From JBBQVK01 sp038211735 (lineage in GTDB: Bacteria > Patescibacteriota > Gracilibacteria > Absconditabacterales > Absconditicoccaceae): a stretch of DNA of 64,000 nucleotides. Both the position numbers and the translations under genes were made by a program. The stretch is from assembly GCA_038211735.1 (NCBI GenBank), contig JBBQVK010000002.1, positions 186,001-250,000 of the forward strand, in the 5' to 3' direction. Shown one piece after another: positions 1-12,159 of the stretch (position 1 is the first letter of the stretch; every line of letters begins with the position of its first letter). The notes beneath the pieces were generated by a model. It was not told the DNA's origin. It worked only from the letters and a program-made list of their open reading frames with translations, and did no database searches.

Positions 1-489
1 TGTTAGGACATTAAACATCCCATTGCCTGCTTCTGCATCATTTGTTGCTTGGTACGTTATGCATCCATACGACATCCCAGCATAGGTAGTAGGGAATGTA
101 GCAGTTGCATGAGCTTCTACGCTTTGTCCTGCTTCGATACGATATTCAGTTTCTGGAATAGAGATATATTTTCCAAAACGTTCTTTGGTAGATTCTGGCT
201 GGCATGCTTTTTTCTGATCACTATCATTGGTGATTGTTCAGTCTACGAAATTTATTTTCATGTTAACTGCCGAAGTACCACCATTACTAAGATAGATGCA
301 GATATCCTCTGGGACTCATCATGTTGCAGTAGTTGCTAATGAAGAAGTTCCACTGGGTTGAGATTTATCATTACAAAATCTAACTGACAAGTCACCTAGG
401 TTCGCTTCTTGCGCGAAACTAATATTGCTTGCTAGGGAAAACACAATAATAAGTGCTACCAAACTATGCTTGGTAAAAGTGGTGATCAT
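1..489 (-). CDS. Exported protein of unknown function (partial, runs off the window)
   Basis: I do not recognise a family. The 163 codons visible start at an ATG at 489 with a clear signal peptide (MITTFTKHSLVALIIVFSLA, cleavage probably after SFA near residue 26). The mature part is Ser/Thr/Gly-rich with four cysteines (in RFCN, EDICIY, KKACQP and YGCITY), as in an extracellular beta-rich protein. Three TGA codons are read as Gly, two of them adjacent. The gene lies just downstream of the giant surface protein on the same strand but has its own candidate promoter at 533-560. The 3' part is missing because the gene leaves the window. Probably another cell-envelope or surface protein. Confidence 0.7.
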
Positions 490-532
490 CACGATAAAAT
501 TGTAAATAAGAATAAAGCAATAAACTAACAGA

Positions 533-560
533 AGTATACTTAAACTCGGCTATTTCGCAA
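533..560 (-). promoter_or_regulatory. Candidate promoter TTGCGA-16-TATACT
   Basis: On the minus strand a -35-like TTGCGA (560-555) and a -10-like TATACT (538-533) are separated by 16 bp and lie 44 bp upstream of the ATG at 489. The same pattern recurs before several genes in this window. Confidence 0.45.
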
Positions 561-674
561 TTTTTTTATCTATTACGGCATACTAATTGTTACCTTTATA
601 TTAGTCAATAGTATTTGGCCTCTTTAGTATATTTGCATATAGACTTCTTCGCTTATTGTACAGATTATTCTCAA

Positions 675-3600
675 TTAATTTTCATAGAGCGTGTAATAAA
701 TTACACCTGAATAAATATCAGGAGGAGTAAACGCTGGGATAGTAATATTCAAATCAATACGCACACCATACGTTCATGTTCTATTGAAGTTTGCAGCGGA
801 GTCTCTCTTGATAAATGTATTTGTCCCTGACGCAACTACATACCCAGTAAATGTTGGCGAGATCACTACGCCGGTATTTACAGTTCCTGTGATTAATGCT
901 AATCACGTTCATCTTCGTTGTACCGAGCTATTCGCTAGATAATTTGAAGTACCACTTAGGTTACTTAATGCAAGAGTAGTATAGTATCATGAATTTGCCC
1001 CTTTAGTATCCGAGACCGTAAAGTAATTTGGAATAGTATAGAAGTAATTTTGTTGACTTGATAGCGTACTTATTCAAGTCACATTAAATGAAGCAGCTCA
1101 TGAAATAGAAACAGATCCGCATGGAATCTCTTCATCTACAAGTCCATCACAGTCGTTATCCAACCCATCACAAATTTCAGTCGCGCCTGAATATGAAGCC
1201 GCGCTAGCGTCATTACAGTCGTAGTTATTTGTAACAGATCCAGTTACTGCAAAACATGATGACGCGCCACCAGACAAGACTATATAGGTTGCAAATCAAG
1301 TCACTTGTACAGGAGAAAGTTCATTAGAAGTATCGCTACTACCATCACCAATCGTTTGATAATCATCATTACCCCAACACCGAGTCGAGCCATTTTGTTT
1401 AGCTGCACAGGCATAATATGATCATACAGCGACTATTGCGCCAGGACTCATGGATGTAACTTGCACTGGATCGAAACTTTCTGAAGTACCTCCGTTACCC
1501 AACTCTCCTTCATTTCCGCGTCATCGACATCGAGTCGTACCATCTGCTTTTATTGCACACGCATTACTTTCGCCGACTGCGACATATTTTGCTCACGTGA
1601 TGTTTACTTGTTGTGGAGTATATTGATTATCAGTATCACCACTACCGTTCCCTAGTTGTTGTTGGCTATCAGCTCATCGACATCGGACTGTCCCATCGGA
1701 TTGTACAGCGCAGGTACTGCTGTATCCTGCAGAAACTGATGTGATATTGGTAAGCCCAGTAACCTGCACAGGTGTTTCTCTATTGGTAGTATCAGCATCC
1801 CCATTTCCTAACTGTTGACTCAGATCACCTCCCCAACATCGCAATGTCCCACCAGATATAATTGCGCATGCATGGAATCATCCAGCTGAAATTTGAGTTA
1901 CATTAGTGAGTCCAACTACTGCAACGGGTGTGTATTGGCTCGCGCCTCCTGGATCTCAATCACCCAACTGTTGACTACCGTCCGCTCATCGACAAACTAT
2001 TGTATGACCACTTCTCAGAGCGCAAGTGAATTCTCCACCTCACGCGATGTCAATCGCGTCCGAAAGTCATGCAACTTGCACAGGCGTTTCTCTATTGGTA
2101 GTATCAGCATTCCCATTACCTAACTGTTGATTACCATCAGCCCCCCAACAATATACAGTTCCATTGGGTTTGAGCGCACATGTATGAAAATCTCCAACTC
2201 CAATTTCTTCTACTCACGTTAAGCTGACTACTTTCGTTGGTATGTATCTATCACCAGTATCTGGGCTACCATTACCTAGTTGTTGGAAATAATCAGTTCA
2301 CCGACACAAGACTGTTTTATCCCATGTAATTCCACAACTATGTTGGGCCCCAGCTCATAAGGTGTTTTGTGCAGGTAGATAGATGTCACCTATCCCTTGG
2401 CCATCACTATCGCTATCAGGGTAGTAGGTTGTATAAGAAATATTTTCATCTGCCAATCCATCACAGTCGTTATCTAACCCATCACAAATTTCAGTCGCGC
2501 CTGAATAGATGGCACTATCGCTATCATTACAATCGTAACTATTGCCAGTATATCCTACTGGCGCAGTGCATGCGCCCGTAGTTACAGATATATCGCCTTG
2601 TCAGTCTCCATCGCTATCACGATAGAAAGTAATCCCGCCACTTTCGTCTATATTTCCATCACAGTTATTATCTACTCCATCACAAACTTCTGTAGCTCCA
2701 GAGTATACAGCACTATTTGAATCGTTACAGTCATAATTATTATCAGTGTAAAATGCAGGTGCTGCACAGAGTGCAGCAGAGCTTGCTCCAGTTCCATATC
2801 CATCTCCGTCAGCATCTAGGTAATATAATCCAGTCGTGAATCATTCATCGATACTTCCATCACAATCATTATCTAGCCCATCACATATTTCTGGATAGGC
2901 AAAATATACTCCCATAGCAGCATTTTCTTGCGTAGAGATTGAGAATCCTGTATTAAAGGTCGCTGTATTCACTTGTCGAGCTCATGTAAGTATATATTCA
3001 AAGACTTTATCGTTAGTTGATCCAACCATATACATCCTCGTACCGTCCGGACTAAAGTCAAGACCATTTGGGGTGCCATCTTGTGCCGCTACAGACTTAC
3101 TGACACTATCATAGGATGCTGTATTTATCTGTCGCTCTCCAGTAAGCGTATACTGGAAGACCGTATCTGAAGTTGACCCTACTGCATAAAGTTTTTTCCC
3201 ATCAGGACGCATAGAGATCCCTTGCACATTAGATAGTTGTGCGGCCACTGAAAAACTCTTGTCATATACCGCTCAGCTAATCATCCAAGGTGTAGATAAT
3301 GTATACTGGAAAACTTTATCCGAGGTAGATCCGGCGAAATACATTTTTGTTCAGGTGGAACTGAAGAAGAGTGAAGTCCCTCCCGTACCTTGTGCTGCAA
3401 TAGAAAGTTTTGGCTGGACTGCGGTGGGCAATGACCAAGCACCCGTAAGTTCGTAACTATTTACTTTATCAGAGTTAGATCCTACTACAAACATTCTGTT
3501 TCAAGTTGCGTTGAATGCAAGAGCAGTAGACACTGTCTCTTGCGCGGCTACTTTAAATTTGTGTTGAAAGGTTGCAGTTTTTACTGACCATGCCCCAGTA

Positions 3601-6600
3601 AGTGCATACTCAAATACTGAATCGTCTGTCGATCATACCATATACAAGGTAAGCCCGTCATCACTGAAATAGAGATCTTGTGGTGTGCCATCTTGAGAAG
3701 AAACAACTTTATTTTCAGTGGCACCATCATAGACTGCAGTCTTCACCTGCCGAGCACCAGTTAGGGTATAAGGATTGATATCGTCTCCATTAGAACCTAT
3801 TACTCGCATTCTGGTTCAACCTGTATCGAAGAAAAATCACGTAGGGGCATTTTCTTGGGCGGAGACGCTTTTATTGTATGAAGCCCCATCATAAGAAAAT
3901 CACGATAGACTTCGAGCAGTAGGAAGTGAATATTGGTTGATGTCATCTCCATTGCTTCAGATTACATACAACTTGGTACCGCTAGTATTTAATCGCACTC
4001 ATGCGGGTACCGTCTCTTGCGAAGAAACACTTCCACTTGTTACGAAAATCATGGATGCAACGTTCCAAGGTTTGTTTAGTGTATACTCGTAAACCATATC
4101 GCTTCACTGTCCCACACCAAACATTTTGGTGCCATCTGGCTTAAAGTAGATGCCTTCCATTTTAGTATCTTGAGAGACAGATACTTGTAAACCGATTGCA
4201 GAATCGATCTCTCGCGGCGTTTCAACCGCATACTGATAGACTGCATCTGTCGCATTTCCCATTGCGTATGCCCACTTTCCATCGTCAGAAAAGAACAAAT
4301 CTTGTGGTGTTGTCTCTTGGAGCGTTATACTCAATCAGGTATCATATACTGCTGACCCAAGGACTCATGCCGATGCTAAGTTGTACTGTTTGATTGTATC
4401 TCTTTGCGTTCACACAACCCAAAACTTTGTCTGCACTGGATCTGCGCAGAACTCTGCATGGTCACTTAGGTAAAGTGATGCATCAAACAAAATTAATCCG
4501 TCGCCTGTAGTTGTATCACCGAAATAGAACGTCCGATCCCCGATAGGGTTTTCCCCACTATAGGTGCTTGTTAATGTTTCGTATGGTTTGAAACTACCAG
4601 TGGTCGGAAGTCATGCCGGTAGTGTAGGCGCAGAGTCATCAAAGGTGACTCTTACTCTAGGAGCATATCAAGTGTTGGTATACGCGCCAGATGCAAGCAA
4701 CGTTCTAGTTGTCCCTGTAGGGGATTTGATAGACATCCAGATCTGATTTGAACTTGCGCTTCATGCTCATGGCGCTAGAGGATTAGTACCATCTATAGAT
4801 CGGAAATCTGCAACGACATTTATTCATTTTATTCTGAATCAAGTATACACATCTCACGTAGTGACGGTAATGATCTTGCCTGTGTAACTTCCATCTACAA
4901 AATTCCCTGTGTTCTGTCATCCAGAATACGTAATCTGAAACGTAGATGCTCCACATGTATAGAAGGTAGCGACTCATCATGAAACATATGTAACGTTGTT
5001 TTCTTGGGTAGTAGATCCGTCTGGATTACAGGAAATTAATGGATCTGTAGCAATTCCGAATGCATTGTATCAGGTATCTCCTGCATGTAATACTTCTGCA
5101 GTTACTTGTGTACCATCTGGGTAAGTGGTGGCATGGTCTATAGTAACCGCTCATGAGAAAATAAGATATGATCCGGAAAGCCCAAATTCAAACCGATCAT
5201 CTGCTGGTACTTGGCTGGCTGGCAGTTGTACCAATTCAATGTCATCTACTCCCGATAATGCATCTCACGTGTTTGTAATAATAGTAGTTGCTTCTGGGAT
5301 TGTCACGGTGATATCTCACGTCGTAAGGACTATCTCTGACTGGACTTCTACGGTAGGGATTATCTCGTACTCGAACGTCCCCGTATAGGTAGCAGTTCTT
5401 CCATATGGATTAGTCACATCCAGAATGACATCGTTGAATCCACTATCAAATGTTGGAATAAAGTCGGCTCCACTCAATGACCAAGTCCCATCTCCGTTGT
5501 TGGTACCAGTATAAGGTGTTCACCCTATAGTAATAATTATGCGATCCAAAAATCATTCTATTGTCCCATCTAGTTCTGGTGAGACTGATGTTGTGTAGTC
5601 GGTAGTTAATGATGCAGGACTAGCATACAACTCATAGATTTCAGTAGGATCGAGTGACCTATCATAGACACGCACATCATCGATACATCCGTCGAAATAA
5701 TTGCTTGGGCTACTATCAGCAAATCTACCTATATTTCGCCTATCTACTGAGGAGTAGAAAGATGCAGCTTGAGTATTAGATTTCTCATATACTCAATTTA
5801 AATAGATATCTCTAGAGGAGTCGTCGTTGAATAGTGCCGTGATGAGGAACCGCTCAGAAGTATTTATTTTGCTCGATGATGTCGCATTGCGTGCGGTAGT
5901 ATTCTGTGCCCTTGCTTTCGGCTTGGCTGTAGCAGTAACTTCTATATTGTACATTCTGTTACTCGTAGAGGCTCTAGCTAGAGAAAGAATTCATTTTACT
6001 GAGCTGGTGTCATTTGATTGTATCCATGCAGAGACAGTAAATGGGTAGGAACTTATGGTGTTATTAGCATCCATTTCGACGTATGTATTGCTGCCATTGA
6101 AGCACATATAGGTCTCTCCGTTTATCGCACCCGTAGTTACAGAATTATAAGGAGTTCCATCATGACCATTTCCAGAAATATCTTGGTATACTCATCATGC
6201 GTATCCTCCATCAATTTGGAATACAAGTCCAGTGATACTAGGCGTACATACTGATGGAGATGTTCCTACACAATCCCATCACTCTTCCGATTCACAGACA
6301 TCATTACATCCATCTAAATTATTAGTATTTCCATCATCACATCACTCATTTCATATCATCAATCCGTCTCCACAAATTGTATCTATCAATTGTAATGATA
6401 CACTATAGAGCAGCACTCCATCGTCTTGTGTAGTGTCTCATAGTGTAAACACCCAATCTCAGATTGCGTCTTCTCCATTGAACGTCCCAAGGGATTGATA
6501 GGGGAGATATGTACCAGAAGTAGGGAGTCCTGTGATTCACTGTCCAGCGGACGCATCAAATGTTACTGTTACTCTAGAAGCATTGCTTTGGTCAGTATAT

Positions 6601-8384
6601 GATCCTGATGCAAGTAGGGTGATAGTTGTACCTTGTGGCGATGTTAAGAGCATGTATTTCTCTCCTGCATTCGAATCTCCGGTTCAAGGATTGAAAGGGT
6701 CAACACCATCAATTGCCCAGAAATCTACAACAACTTTTAAATCACCGACGAGAAATCAAGGATATACATCTTCAGAAAACACGGGGATCGTATTTTCAAT
6801 ATATGTTTCATCCACAAAATTTTCTGTATCTTGTCATCACACAAATGTGACGATGAAGGTAGATGCTGAACAAGAATAAATAGTAAGAGATCAACTATTC
6901 ACTACTCATATATTATTTGGATTTGAAGAGCTCCCGTCAGATAGACACGTAGAGGTAGGGTCTGCAGTAAGTCCATGCATATTGAATTCACTATCTCCAT
7001 CATGAAGTGCAAATACTTCCAACTGTTTTCATTCGTATGAACTGTCTACAGAAAATGTCAGAGCAACGGGATGTGAAAAGAGCATATAATCATCTTCCTT
7101 CCCCAATGAGAGTGATTGTAAAACTGTTCAATTATATTCTACAGGAAGCGGGACATCTTCTTGTAGGGAAATATCATCAAGACTAATATTGTTTTGATAG
7201 CGGCTCGCAATTAATGTATTGGGTTGAAACTCTACAGATGCAGGTTTCTCAACATTGTTTACTGCTTCTCATGGCGTAGGAGAAGTGTCTGGATTTATTT
7301 CTTCTGGCAGAATTTCTTGTGCTGTTGTATCGATTGGTGGTTCCTTGGTATCGTCGTTGTTATCGCTTAGTCAAAGATCTACTTTGATTCCATCAATAAG
7401 TTTATCGATGGGGGTTTCTCCTTGTGGAGCAGTTTCTCCTTGTGGAGCAGTTTCTGTTTCACTTGTCGGGATTTCTTCATCTTGGACTTCTTCTTGAGGA
7501 ACGGTATCTCCTTGTGGAGTGGCTTCTTCCTGTGGAGCAGTTTCTGTTTCACTTGGCGGGATTTCTTCTGCTCAATCTATTGGTGCTTGCTCTCCAAGAA
7601 CCTCTTCTATGGGTTGCTCATTATTTCATTCAGTTTTTTCTGATTGATCTGTAGTATCGCTTTCATCAACTTGTACAGGGATCTCATCCAAAGTATCCGC
7701 AGAAGTTTTTTCATCTTTTTGTAGTTCCATTGTAATCATATGTCCTGCGATTGTTTCTCAGGGAGTTAATTCAATGCTCTCCGGTCCTACAGCAATACTG
7801 AAATCTTTCCATTGAGCTTCTCGGTCTTCATTTTGTGGTGTAGAGTTTTTGCGAGCGGCGAGCAGTTCTTCTTTTTGGAAGGCTGAGAGTGCTTGGAAAT
7901 CTTTTTCAAATATTGGTTTTCCGTTTGGTCCTATGAGAGTTCTGTAATCTACTTTTTGTTTTATCGCTACATCTACGTTTGGATCGCCTACTGTTTGTAT
8001 AGTTGTAGAAATAACTCCTGTTTCGTTTTCTATGTACGTGACAGTTACTTGTGAAGGAGCTTCTTCTCCGCTGCCGCTATCTGTATGTGCTACATCTGAT
8101 TCTCCTTCGTCATATGTTGTAATGATAATACTTGAAGTTGGGTCGATCCCTATTGGTTTTGATGTGTCTTTTTGGCTTGCTTCATACGCAGCTATATTTT
8201 CTGTTATGGAATTGTTTTCAGATGCGTTACTAGTTCTTTCTCCACCATCGCTCTCTACATAAATTGTTTTTACTTGTTCGTTTGGGATATCGTTCCCTTC
8301 ATCTTGTGCTCGTCATGGTACAACAAAAAAAGCTCGATTGAGAGCAGCAACTGCAATGAAAATTAGCAGAAGTTTTTTTTGCAT
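675..8384 (-). CDS. Giant secreted mosaic surface protein (2569 aa)
   Basis: One open frame of 2570 codons when TGA is Gly. A signal peptide (MQKKLLLIFIAVAAL) comes first. Residues about 230-375 are an acidic Pro/Glu/Thr linker with APQGE-type repeats. Two proprotein-convertase P-domain-like modules lie near 535-660 and 1168-1311. A Cys-rich DUF4215 unit (CDDGNTNNLDGC) is near 685, a LamG/ConA-like region at 712-912, and a bacterial Ig-like stretch at 915-1018. A beta-propeller of repeats (DGTKMFGVGQ, DGKKLYAVGS, DGTRMYMVGS) spans 1315-1808. Asp/Cys putative metal-binding motifs of CDGLDNDCDG type occupy 1825-1985 and recur near 2400. RCC1-like repeats (QQLGNG, CALKPNGTVYCWG) cover 2005-2378, followed by a beta-rich C-terminus. 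There is no transmembrane anchor or SLH domain. Likely an adhesin or envelope protein; the function is inferred. Confidence 0.88.
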
Positions 8385-8612
8385 ATATATAAGGAGTGAA
8401 ATATATTCGAATTTACAACCACAAATTCGTCTAAGTCCAGTCGGACACTTAATTTTTACGTAATTTGTCCTTAAAAACAAGGTTGACTTCCTATGTTCAG
8501 TTTGCCTTTTATGGTTCGGACATCTTAAACAGGGTACCTCGATGATTACATTGAAATCCCTCTATAAAACTGCATATATAGTCTATAGTTCTTTTGTATC
8601 CTATTAATCGTA
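8385..8612. other. Intergenic region between divergent genes
   Basis: This 228-bp gap separates the divergent giant surface protein gene and trpS. It must hold both promoters, but I see no convincing -35/-10 pair and no tRNA or ORF. The giant gene has no Shine-Dalgarno sequence before its ATG. Confidence 0.5.
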
Positions 8613-9590
8613 ATGAAAAGGGTCTTAACGGGTATCAAGCCGACAGGCGAACAGATACACCTAGGAAATTATTTCGGGGCAGTGAAACCGATGATTGATT
8701 TTGTGCATGCAGGTGAGTTTGAGATATTTATGTTTGTTGCAAATCTTCATGCGTTTACAGAATTTCACGATGCAAAGTGAATTCACCAAAATACGATCAA
8801 CCTAGTAAAATCATATTTGGCGTGTGGTCTTGATCCAAAAAAAATCCATATCTATAATCAATCAGACGTTGTAGCGCATCTACAACTTTTCTGGGTGTTG
8901 GCGTGCGTAACCAATGTTGGATTTATGAAACGTATGCATGCATACAAAGCTGCGGTCGATAATTGAAAAGCAGATGAAATATCAATGGGGACATTTAATT
9001 ATCCGGTACTTATGGCTGCAGATATTTTACTCTATGATGCGGACTTTGTGCCTGTAGGAAAAGATCAAAAACAGCACGTAGAGTATGCGAGAGATATCGC
9101 AGAAAAGTTTAATAGTAAGTTTGGTGAGTGTTTCCATCTTCCGCAACCCATGATAAAATCAGAGGTTGCGACGGTTCCATGAACTGATGGACGTAAAATG
9201 TCGAAATCATACAACAACTATATTTGAATGTTTGAATCGCCAGAGGATATCAAGAAAAAAGTTATGCGTATCCCAACTGCAGCGATAGCAATCGACCAAC
9301 CAAAAAATCCTGACGAATGTAACGTCTACAATATTTACAAACTCTTTTTGGACGAAACACAAAATACAGAACTTCGCAAAAGATATGAAACGGGATGATT
9401 ATCATATAAAACAGTCAAAGAAGAGTTAGCAGAAGTAATAATAAATTTCCTCGCACCGATCAAACTTCGTTATGATTCTATTAGTGATACTGAAGTTACC
9501 AAAATTCTAATTGCGTGAGCTGAAGAGGTGAAGCCGTTAGCGGAAGCGAAAATTAAAAAAGTATACGAGAGCGTAGGGTTTACTCTTTAA
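8613..9590 (+). CDS. trpS: Tryptophanyl-tRNA synthetase
   Basis: Charges tRNA-Trp in the cytoplasm as a class Ic synthetase, normally a homodimer. The 325-aa length is standard. The N-terminus VLTGIKPTGEQIHLGNYFGA carries the HIGH-like signature as HLGN. The KMSKS loop is intact in GTDGRKMSKSYNN (about residue 190-203), and the glycine of that GTDG is encoded by TGA. Six in-frame TGA codons are all compatible with Gly, including one at this highly conserved position, which makes this gene one of the clearest demonstrations of the recoding. It starts at ATG 8613 and stops at TAA 9588-9590; a PriA-like gene follows after 16 bp. Confidence 0.96.
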
Positions 9591-9606
9591 GTAGAGAATT
9601 TTTTAT

Positions 9607-10368
9607 ATGTACTACTTCCATTTTACTCATTATGCATGACAAGATCGTGTCTTTTTGTCCGATCAGCAATTTGGTAATCCATGAGACCTTTTACACCTAG
9701 CAGGGGAGTATTTACTGGTCTTAGGCGATGATGTTGCTCGGCAAGAACAACATACAAAAATTATAAAACCATCAAGCCAGCCAGAGGTTATTTCCTCTGC
9801 ACTGCTTTGATTAAATAGTTTGACTATGATTCGCTGGATGGTAGAACATCGATTTACTACCTACAAAAATGTGGTTCCTTTGTGGATTGGAGATATTGAT
9901 GAATTATTGAAAGTGTGAGGAATCTCTATGTCCAAAAGTAAAAAATGAACTACTAAGCCTTTCTATCATCTACTCACCACTGATGGATGAGCTTTAGTAC
10001 AAGAAGAAGGGAAAAAATCATGACAACAGTTGGTCGTGTTTCCTGATGTCTGGACGATGACCTCTTACCTCCAAAGCCTTGATGAGAAGAGTATGAAAGA
10101 AATTTTGACTCTCCATGGACAAAGTACGGCCAAACAAAAAAGCCAAGCTTTTCGAGCACTGAAGACAGGAAAAGCATCGACGTTATGCTGTACTTATTCA
10201 CAACTTTTCCAAGATTGGCACTCCCTGAAACATATTCTCCTGGTAGACCAACACAAACGATACTATAAATCACAACAAGATCCAAGATATTACGTCCCTA
10301 CCGTAGTAGAGGAATTGGCTAAAGTATGGGGAATAAAGTTGGAAAAGACCTGATTAGCATTACAGTAG
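9607..10368 (+). CDS. Truncated, degenerate PriA-like protein (N-terminal half)
   Basis: This 253-aa protein resembles the front half of primosomal protein N' (PriA, a 700+ aa helicase that restarts replication forks). The C-terminal stretch follows PriA helicase-lobe-1 order: a VFPDVWTMTSYL segment (PriA: PEIALT), ILTLHGQSTAKQKSQAF (lHS.LS..eR), a GT(R)SA-like CCTYSQLF, LLVDQHKRYYK (DEEHD..YK in PriA), then PRYYVPTVVEELAKV (RYhaRDvA). The Walker A region is unrecognisable and DEEH has become DQHK, so ATPase activity is probably lost. The protein ends before lobe 2. Seven TGA codons are read as Gly. It may act as a DNA-binding structural protein or be a relic under relaxed selection. Confidence 0.6.
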
Positions 10369-10372
10369 AAAT

Positions 10373-10401
10373 TTGCATTTTCGAGGCTTTGCCCGTACAA
10401 T
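10373..10401 (+). promoter_or_regulatory. Candidate promoter TTGCAT-17-TACAAT
   Basis: TTGCAT at 10373-10378 and TACAAT at 10396-10401, 17 bp apart, lie 30 bp upstream of the ATG at 10432. Confidence 0.5.
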
Positions 10402-10431
10402 TATAGCAACTTTAATTTTGATGAACGCGTC

Positions 10432-11238
10432 ATGAGTTCTGTAAAAACATCAGGAAATAAAAAAGGAGGGTTTTTGTTAAGTACTGATTCGTTATCTGGG
10501 TATGGGCTCGATCTCATATTCGAACTTGCCAATGAGATTTGATTTGACGGAATTGATCTAGCAATTCGGAAAAACTTTGATGCATGGCATATCGCGTATG
10601 TTAAAAAATTGATCGAAAAACACAATATCCCTGTTAAAGTAATACAGATTTCTAGAGAAGTAAACATCAAAGAGATGAATCAAGCGGTCGATCTTGCAAG
10701 AAGTTTGGGTGCTCAGACCGTTACGATCAACGCTCCAGAGTTATTCAATATGTCTTCAGCAAGATTTCTCAAAAAACATCTCGCAGGTTACAAAGAACAT
10801 AATAAAGGCATGAAGTTCAGTATTATCAATCCAGAGAATATAAACTATTTTGGGATAGTACCAAAGTACTACTTTCAAGACATGGTCCAGATCATCAAAA
10901 AATACAAAATGTATTTGGGATTGGATATTGCCAATATTGATGAGGAGTTACTAGAACATCAATTTATTAGAAAGATGTCTAGTTTCTTGCCGTACCTTTC
11001 AGTAGTCTATCTTTCCGATGTAGATAAACATGGAAATAGACATCTCCCATTGGGAGAGGGGCAACTTAAGATAGCTGCGCTTTTAAAGAAATTTAAATGA
11101 TTGGAATATGAAGGGCGGTTTAGTCTAAAACTCAGTTTAAATAAATCTGATCTTTCTGATCTAGAAAGAGTGGAGCTTATCCTTAGAAAATGCAAAGCAC
11201 ATTTTGTAGAAAATTATGAAAACATAGTTATAGAATAA
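10432..11238 (+). CDS. Sugar phosphate isomerase/epimerase-like TIM-barrel protein
   Basis: A 268-aa protein of the xylose-isomerase-like / AP-endonuclease-2 TIM-barrel superfamily. The features seen are IGFDGIDLAIRK near the N-terminus (beta-2 with an acidic ligand), VKVIQIS, the barrel pattern LARSLGAQTVTIN, YLGLDIANID, and a late VVYLSDVDKHGNRHLPLGEGQL. That last motif matches the SD..G..H...G.G.i signature where a metal ligand and substrate sit. The substrate cannot be told from sequence. The ATG at 10432 was chosen because a candidate promoter lies just upstream and the next ATG is inside the fold. TGA is used sparingly (EIGFDG and KGLEYE). Confidence 0.8.
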
Positions 11239-11313
11239 ATTAAATTTCAAAGTACAATTGAACTAACTTCCGCGAGCCATAAATCTAGCATTTTTGGGTA
11301 CCTAGAGCTTAGG
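11239..11313. other. Short intergenic spacer
   Basis: Spacer before the uppS promoter; no hairpin, ORF or repeat recognised. Confidence 0.4.
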
Positions 11314-11341
11314 TTGCAAATTATCACTATATAGGTACATT
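11314..11341 (+). promoter_or_regulatory. Candidate promoter TTGCAA-16-TACATT
   Basis: TTGCAA at 11314-11319 and TACATT at 11336-11341, 16 bp apart, lie 33 bp before the uppS ATG. Confidence 0.45.
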
Positions 11342-11374
11342 GAGGGACGTTTTTTGTTTATTTGAAATTGGTGC

Positions 11375-12079
11375 ATGCATTATCCCAAACATATTGCACT
11401 TATCCCTGATGGTAATAGAACTCGAGCTAAAGAGAACGGGTTACCGAAAATCGAAGGACATTTCAAGGGATTTGAAAATGCAGTAAATTTAGCAAAACGG
11501 ACATTCCGTGAAACGCCTGTTGATGTTTTTACGCTATGGGGATTAAGCACAGAGAACCTACAAGAAAGGCCTAAAGACGAATTAGAATATCTGTTCCATA
11601 TATATAAGAGTATTACTGAAGAACTTGAAGATTTTCTCCTTGAAGGAGAAGTAAATTTGAGGCGGGCGTGATCACCAGTATGACTACCTAAAGACTTACT
11701 TGAGTATATGAAAGAGCAGTCTGATAAGATCTCTTTCCCTGACAGCAAAAGATACTTGGTGATAGCTATCAATTATGGAGGTAGAGATGAAATTATAAGA
11801 GGCGTGCATGCATGGCAAGAAAGCGATGAAAAAGATAAGCCACTAACTGAAGCGATGTTGGACAAATATATGGATTTTGGGCATCTACCGCACGTTGAGC
11901 TCGTCGTGAGAACCAAAGGTGATAAAGCGAGTAGGATAAGCGGGTTTATGTCGCGATGGATAGGCTATGCAGAGTTGTACTTCACCCCGAAGAAATTTCC
12001 TGAGTTTGATGAGAAAGAGCTTACAAAAGCTCTAGAGCGGTTTGATGAAATCGCCCAAAAGAGAAATTTTGGTAAATAA
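11375..12079 (+). CDS. uppS: Isoprenyl (undecaprenyl) diphosphate synthase
   Basis: Makes the long-chain cis-prenyl diphosphate that becomes the lipid carrier for peptidoglycan and surface glycans; a cytosolic enzyme working at the membrane. At 234 aa it has the normal family length. Visible motifs are HIALIPDGNRTRAK at the N-terminus, where most relatives have MDGNGRWAK; the catalytic Asp and the DGN are kept but the NGRW part has changed. Further along are FTLWGLSTENLQERP (canonical T.yafS.EN..RP) and the C-terminal VVRTKGDKASRISGF...YAELYFTPKKFPEFDE (canonical RT.GE.R.SnF...Y.E......WP.f). TGA codes Gly in SPVGLP and in the preceding ...RRAGSP. Confidence 0.88.
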
Positions 12080-12094
12080 GCCATAACTTCAGTG

Positions 12095-12122
12095 TTGCAA
12101 TCAAGGAGTATATTGCTACATA
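12095..12122 (+). promoter_or_regulatory. Candidate promoter TTGCAA-16-TACATA
   Basis: TTGCAA at 12095-12100 and TACATA at 12117-12122, 16 bp apart, upstream of dnaN. The -10 match is weaker than in the other candidates. Confidence 0.35.
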
Positions 12123-12159
12123 TTATAGTAATATATATTTATTTTGATTGGTCCATAGC

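Noticed and set aside
1..8400. Plus-strand ORFs in the first 8.4 kb
   Set aside because: They are shadows of the two minus-strand surface protein genes, whose frames are continuous with UGA=Gly and show clear domains.
8613..9590. trpS and similar genes as pseudogenes broken by TGA
   Set aside because: The TGA codons fall at Gly positions and the same pattern is found in all essential genes, so recoding is the explanation.
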